64,000 nt of DNA from Paenibacillus silviterrae. GTDB taxonomy: Bacteria; Bacillota; Bacilli; Paenibacillales; NBRC-103111. Position numbers and translations under genes: made by a program. Shown one piece after another: positions 60,905-64,000 of the stretch. The DNA lies in NCBI RefSeq assembly GCF_030167925.1, contig NZ_JASKUT010000001.1:4734501-4798500 (forward strand). Direction: 5' to 3'. Within the stretch, counting starts at the first letter, position 1. The number at the start of each line of letters is the position of its first letter. Under the pieces are notes generated by a model, which saw only the letters and a list, made by a program, of their open reading frames with translations, was not told the DNA's origin and searched no databases.

Positions 60905-61030
60905 GTACGCTTAATTTCCGACATCGTCGGAAAGCGGGGGAACCAATGTTTTTGGGGCGAATCATGAAGTCATCGATGTAGGGAACCATCTTTCCCGAGC
61001 CCGGCAGCTAACCTCGTCAGCAGTAGATGG
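60905..61030 (+). promoter_or_regulatory. c-di-AMP (ydaO-yuaA) riboswitch aptamer
   Basis: The conserved blocks appear in order: CGCTTAATTTCCGAC-ATC-GTCGGAAAGCG stem, then GGGGGAACCA (60936-60945), GGGGCGAATC (60954-60963), TAGGGAACC, CCCGAGCCCGGCAGC and TAACCTCGT (to 61017) followed by CAGC. This is a near-complete match to the ydaO consensus as I know it. GGGTCAA (61029-61035) can pair with TTGACCC (61073-61079), an alternative to the terminator just downstream. In known cases c-di-AMP binding promotes termination. The ruled genes would be kamA-like and BCCT. Confidence 0.92.
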
Positions 61031-61074
61031 GTCAAGAATTGTTTGCATGCCTATGCATACTCAATGTGTGAATT

Positions 61075-61097
61075 GACCCGGCGCATCGGGTCTTTTT
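61075..61097 (+). terminator. First riboswitch terminator
   Basis: GACCCG (61075-61080), loop GCGCAT, CGGGTC (61087-61092), TTTTT. Its left arm overlaps TTGACCC, which can instead pair with GGGTCAA at 61029, giving a classical terminator/antiterminator switch. Confidence 0.82.
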
Positions 61098-61109
61098 GTG
61101 TTTTCCGGG

Positions 61110-61187
61110 AGACCCGTGCCCATGAGAATAGGGGAACTTTCGTCCTGTAAGGCGAAGCCTTTTTCATGAGCAGAGGGTCTTTTTTTG
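61110..61187 (+). terminator. Second, elongated terminator in tandem
   Basis: AGACCC (61110-61115) pairs with GGGTCT (61175-61180), CATGAGAA (61121-61128) with TTTTCATG (61161-61168), and an inner stem lies between; seven T follow (61181-61187). It acts as a back-up terminator or a second control point behind the riboswitch. Confidence 0.7.
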
Positions 61188-61266
61188 TTTTGCTCTTTTG
61201 AAAAGCGGAAAAGAAGGACAATAGGCCACCAAGCATTGTGAGTTTTTCTTGTTTCAGAGCCTGTTT

Positions 61267-61460
61267 AATCGCAGATGTGTGATTACTGTTGCTCGATGGG
61301 CATGATTTCGCGAGTGTAGCGGCAGATTTGCAATTGGGCGGGAAGGAAGGTTGGTTTTTCGTGTTTCATGACCTGTGTAATCGCAGATGTGCAATTATCG
61401 GCGCTCGGAGGCCATGCTTTCGAACGTGTAATGGCAGATTTGCAATTAGGTGAGACCATG
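61267..61460. repeat. Tandem intergenic repeat, two units of 112 bp
   Basis: TAATCGCAGATGTG occurs at 61266 and 61378, and GGCAGATTTGCAATT at 61321 and 61433. The module spacing is 51, 61 and 51 nt, so the unit is 112 bp. The core GCAGATTTGC is a small inverted repeat. When reversed, the unit resembles that at 12.7 kb (shared AATCGCA ... GGCAGA ... ATT layout). It lies between the riboswitch terminators and the kamA-like gene. No gene is seen in it. Confidence 0.75.
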
Positions 61461-61502
61461 GGCTGTTTTTTTATCCATCTGTTTATATGAGGAGGAGCGA
61501 GT

Positions 61503-62663
61503 ATGGCACAACCGAAGTATATCACGGACATTGATAAAATTGCAGAAATACCGGAGCAGGAAAGAAGCATGCTGAAGCCCATCACGGATAAATTTGTGTT
61601 TCGAGTGAACGATTATTATTTAAAGCTGATCGATTGGAACGACCCTCAGGATCCCATTAAAAAGCTTGTTATCCCCAATCAAGGGGAGTTGTCGGAGTAT
61701 GGACGTTGGGATGCTTCGGACGAGGATACCAATTATGTGGTTCCCGGATGTCAGCATAAGTACAGCACGACGGCACTGCTCATCGTCTCCGAGGTGTGCG
61801 GCTCCTATTGCAGGTATTGCTTCAGGAAGCGGCTGTTTCGCAATGATGTGAAGGAGGCAATGTCGGATGTCAGCCCGGGCATCGACTATATTGCAAAGCA
61901 TCCTGAGATTAACAACGTGCTTCTCACCGGCGGAGACAGCTTGATTCTTGCAACGGCCAAGTTGGCTAAGATCCTGGAACGACTCAGACAGATTGAGCAT
62001 GTAAAGATTATACGGCTAGGCTCCAAAATTCCTGTATTTAATCCGATGCGCATTTATGAGGACCAGGAATTATTAGATACAATCCACATGTATTCCACTC
62101 CGGAGAAGCGAATTTACGTTATGGCTCACATCAATCATCCCCGCGAAATAACGAAGGAGGCTGTAAAAGGCTTTAAAGCTCTGCAAGAGGCCGGAGCCAT
62201 CGTTGTAAACCAGACGCCGGTACTAAGAGGAATTAATGATGACCCTGCGATCCTTGGAGAGCTGCTCGACAAGCTGTCCTGGGCCGGTGTAACGCCATAT
62301 TACTTTTTTATCAATCGTCCCGTAGCGGGAAATCGGGAATTTGTACTGCCTTTGGAGCGGGTGTACCGGATCGTGGAGGAAGCGAAGGCCAGGACATCGG
62401 GGCTCGGGAAGCGGGTTCGCTTATCGATGAGCCATACCTCCGGTAAAATCGAAATATTAGCTATCGAAGCAGGCAAAGCCTATTTAAAGTACCATCAATC
62501 GCGCGACGGGGAATATGGGAAATTCATGATGCTGGATTGTCCTCAGGATGCGGCCTGGTTCGACGATCTTCCCGGAAGCGAGAAGCATTGGGCTAAGCCC
62601 GGCAAGAAAGCAAGCGGGATTGTATCTGTTAATGAACTCCCCGATGTTCCGATAGGGAAATGA
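61503..62663 (+). CDS. KamA-family radical SAM protein, aminomutase-like with altered substrate site
   Basis: 386 residues, start ATG after GAGGAGGAGCG. The radical SAM cluster is Cys99, Cys103, Cys106 (CGSYCRYCFRKR), NNVLLTGGDSL is the SAM motif, and Lys315 (MSHTSGKIEI) aligns with the PLP lysine of lysine 2,3-aminomutase. Asp246 (LRGIND) is kept. Where lysine enzymes have YQCDLSLG this protein has FINRPVAG, so Arg272 replaces the Asp that binds the lysine side-chain amine. The substrate is therefore probably not lysine. Shorter than YodO (about 470). A c-di-AMP riboswitch precedes it and an osmolyte transporter follows 66 bp later. Confidence 0.85.
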   Translation: MAQPKYITDIDKIAEIPEQERSMLKPITDKFVFRVNDYYLKLIDWNDPQDPIKKLVIPNQGELSEYGRWDASDEDTNYVVPGCQHKYSTTALLIVSEVCGSYCRYCFRKRLFRNDVKEAMSDVSPGIDYIAKHPEINNVLLTGGDSLILATAKLAKILERLRQIEHVKIIRLGSKIPVFNPMRIYEDQELLDTIHMYSTPEKRIYVMAHINHPREITKEAVKGFKALQEAGAIVVNQTPVLRGINDDPAILGELLDKLSWAGVTPYYFFINRPVAGNREFVLPLERVYRIVEEAKARTSGLGKRVRLSMSHTSGKIEILAIEAGKAYLKYHQSRDGEYGKFMMLDCPQDAAWFDDLPGSEKHWAKPGKKASGIVSVNELPDVPIGK

Positions 62664-62729
62664 GGCATACCGAATAGCATCTATTGCCCGCGGATACCTT
62701 AAATGGTAAAAAGGTCAACGGAGGCTTTC

Positions 62730-64000
62730 ATGGTTTTTACAATAGCGGCAGTTATTATTCTCCTGTTTGTGCTCTGGGGCAGCTTGAATCCAAGCGGTCT
62801 CGCGAAGCAGGCTAGTGAATTTCTTGCTTACACGACGACGAATTTCGGCTGGTTTTACTTGTTCGCCGCCTTCGGATTTCTTATCTTTGTCGTTTATTTA
62901 GCGTTCAGCAAGTACGGAGGCATTCGTCTTGGCGAGGACGAGGATGAGCCGGAGTATTCCAACGTAAGCTGGTTTGCCATGCTGTTCAGCGCGGGGATGG
63001 GAATCGGGCTTGTCTTCTGGGGAGTGGCCGAGCCGCTGTCCCACTACCTATCCCCCCCTCAGGCAGCGGAAAGCCAGTCCGCCGAGGCGGCCAGACTTGC
63101 CATGCGATATGCTTTCTTTCATTGGGGACTTCATCCATGGGCCATCTATTCCGTCGTCGGAGTAGCGCTTGCTTATTTTCAATTCCGTAAAAAACGCAAG
63201 GGTCTGATCAGCCATACCTTTTATCCGCTGCTTGGTGACCGGGTTGACGGGGTGCTGGGGAAGCTTATCGACATCCTTGCCGTCATCGCTACGTGCTTCG
63301 GGGTAGCCACCTCGCTTGGCCTTGGCACGCTCCAGATTAACGGAGGGCTTCAGTTTCTATGGGGTGTACCGAACGGAGTAGGTGTCCAAATCGGCATCCT
63401 TGTAGTGCTCACAGTGCTGTATATGATCTCGGCAACAACGGGGCTGGACAAAGGGATCAAAATGCTGAGCAATGCCAACCTGCTGGTGGCTTTAGGCTTG
63501 CTGCTCGCAACCTTCGTGCTCGGACCCACCTCGTTTCTGCTCGATACCTTCACGGTGACGCTAGGGGGCTATCTGCAGAACCTGATCCAGATGAGTTTGC
63601 GGTTAACACCCTTTACCCAAGCAACCTGGGTCAGCAATTGGACGCTGTTCTATTGGGCTTGGTGGATCGCGTGGGCGCCGTTTGTCGGCATGTTCATTGC
63701 CCGCGTATCCCGCGGCCGGACAGTGAAGGAGTTTGTACTGGGTGTGCTGTTCATTCCCAGTCTGTTCAGCTTCCTCTGGTTCTCCGTCTTCGGGGGCGTC
63801 GGGCTGCATCAGCAAGTACTGGAGGGCTTGCCTATTGCCCAAGCGGTTAGTAAGGATATGACCTCCGCTTTGTTCATAACCTTGGGGCATTTGCCGTTAG
63901 GCAAGATCCTGGGAGCTTTGGCCACATTGCTGATTATTACGTTTTTCATTACGTCGGCAGATTCAGCTACCTATGTACTTGGAATGTTTACCTCCGGAGG
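62730..64000 (+). CDS. BCCT-family betaine/carnitine/choline-type transporter (cut by window end)
   Basis: At least 423 residues; the frame is open at the right edge. ATG 62730 follows GGAGG. Hydrophobic helices from the first residue, the motif FSAGMGIGLVFWGVAEPLSH (about 85-104) and the BCCT signature FYWAWWIAWAPFVGMFIARV then SRGR (about 307-330) are present; this Trp-rich stretch forms the cation-pi substrate site. ITFFITSADSATYVLGM matches the conserved 10th-11th helix region. BCCT carriers import betaine and related solutes with Na+ or H+. Position after the kamA-like gene suggests joint c-di-AMP control. Confidence 0.95.
   Translation, partial: MVFTIAAVIILLFVLWGSLNPSGLAKQASEFLAYTTTNFGWFYLFAAFGFLIFVVYLAFSKYGGIRLGEDEDEPEYSNVSWFAMLFSAGMGIGLVFWGVAEPLSHYLSPPQAAESQSAEAARLAMRYAFFHWGLHPWAIYSVVGVALAYFQFRKKRKGLISHTFYPLLGDRVDGVLGKLIDILAVIATCFGVATSLGLGTLQINGGLQFLWGVPNGVGVQIGILVVLTVLYMISATTGLDKGIKMLSNANLLVALGLLLATFVLGPTSFLLDTFTVTLGGYLQNLIQMSLRLTPFTQATWVSNWTLFYWAWWIAWAPFVGMFIARVSRGRTVKEFVLGVLFIPSLFSFLWFSVFGGVGLHQQVLEGLPIAQAVSKDMTSALFITLGHLPLGKILGALATLLIITFFITSADSATYVLGMFTSG

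Overview
The window looks like a chromosomal segment of a spore-forming member of the Bacillota, most probably Paenibacillus or a close relative. The evidence is spore genes (an SspI-type acid-soluble protein with a sigma-G-like promoter, a YjcZ-type mini-protein, a YwmB homologue, a YheC/YheD ATP-grasp protein), a Lia-type envelope-stress operon, strong AGGAGG ribosome-binding sites, frequent GTG/TTG starts, a fairly high G+C content and short intergenic repeats. Genes lie on both strands, most on +. No rRNA, tRNA, CRISPR array, prophage or intact insertion sequence was seen.

Layout. 0-6.2 kb: the end of a CcpN-like repressor and its partner PPDK regulator, then molybdenum-cofactor genes (a heme-b/molybdopterin oxidoreductase fusion, a MOSC protein, mobA, moaA, moeA). 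6.3-16.9 kb: a mini-protein, methyltransferases, a nucleotidyltransferase, a secreted SH3-NlpC/P60 hydrolase behind a c-di-GMP-I riboswitch and terminator, adhE, an Eis-like acetyltransferase and a Gfo/Idh protein. 17-22 kb: an extended Lia operon (LiaI-like, PspA, PspC, PspA/LiaH, LiaF, LiaS, LiaR) with a palindromic operator and an internal terminator. 22-31.5 kb: an orphan FliD-like protein, small proteins, ywmB, zwf, a membrane-anchored phosphoesterase, prfC and a YheC/D protein. 31.8-36 kb: LacI regulator, two Gfo/Idh dehydrogenases and a ThuA-like protein. 36-37.9 kb: sspI, a KtrA-type protein and a SpoU methyltransferase. 38-40.7 kb: a partly AT-rich scar region with a DUF3231 gene, a decayed ORF and a deletion joining the 3' parts of a tetR gene and an alcohol dehydrogenase gene. 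40.9-53.7 kb: cardiolipin synthase, a BM3-type self-sufficient P450, a MocR regulator divergent from a BenE transporter, DUF3105, a probable Mn(II) CDF exporter, TerC and a CPA2 antiporter.

53.7-64 kb is an osmoadaptation block. A compact run encodes an ectoine-type ABC importer (ehuB, C, D, A) and ectoine/hydroxyectoine synthesis (ectA, B, C, D). A DUF2179 membrane protein follows, then a promoter, a clear c-di-AMP (ydaO-yuaA) riboswitch with two tandem terminators, a KamA-family radical SAM enzyme and a BCCT osmolyte transporter cut by the window end. The KamA protein keeps its cluster cysteines and PLP lysine but has Arg where lysine 2,3-aminomutases have a substrate-binding Asp. It may therefore make another beta-amino acid, possibly an osmolyte, under c-di-AMP control. 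This is the best candidate for an undescribed system here.

An intergenic repeat with a two-module unit of about 112 bp (modules about 50 and 61 nt apart) recurs near 12.7, 22.4 and 61.3 kb; a possibly related element lies at 31.6 kb. All functional calls come from reading the sequence and knowledge of families; no database search was run.
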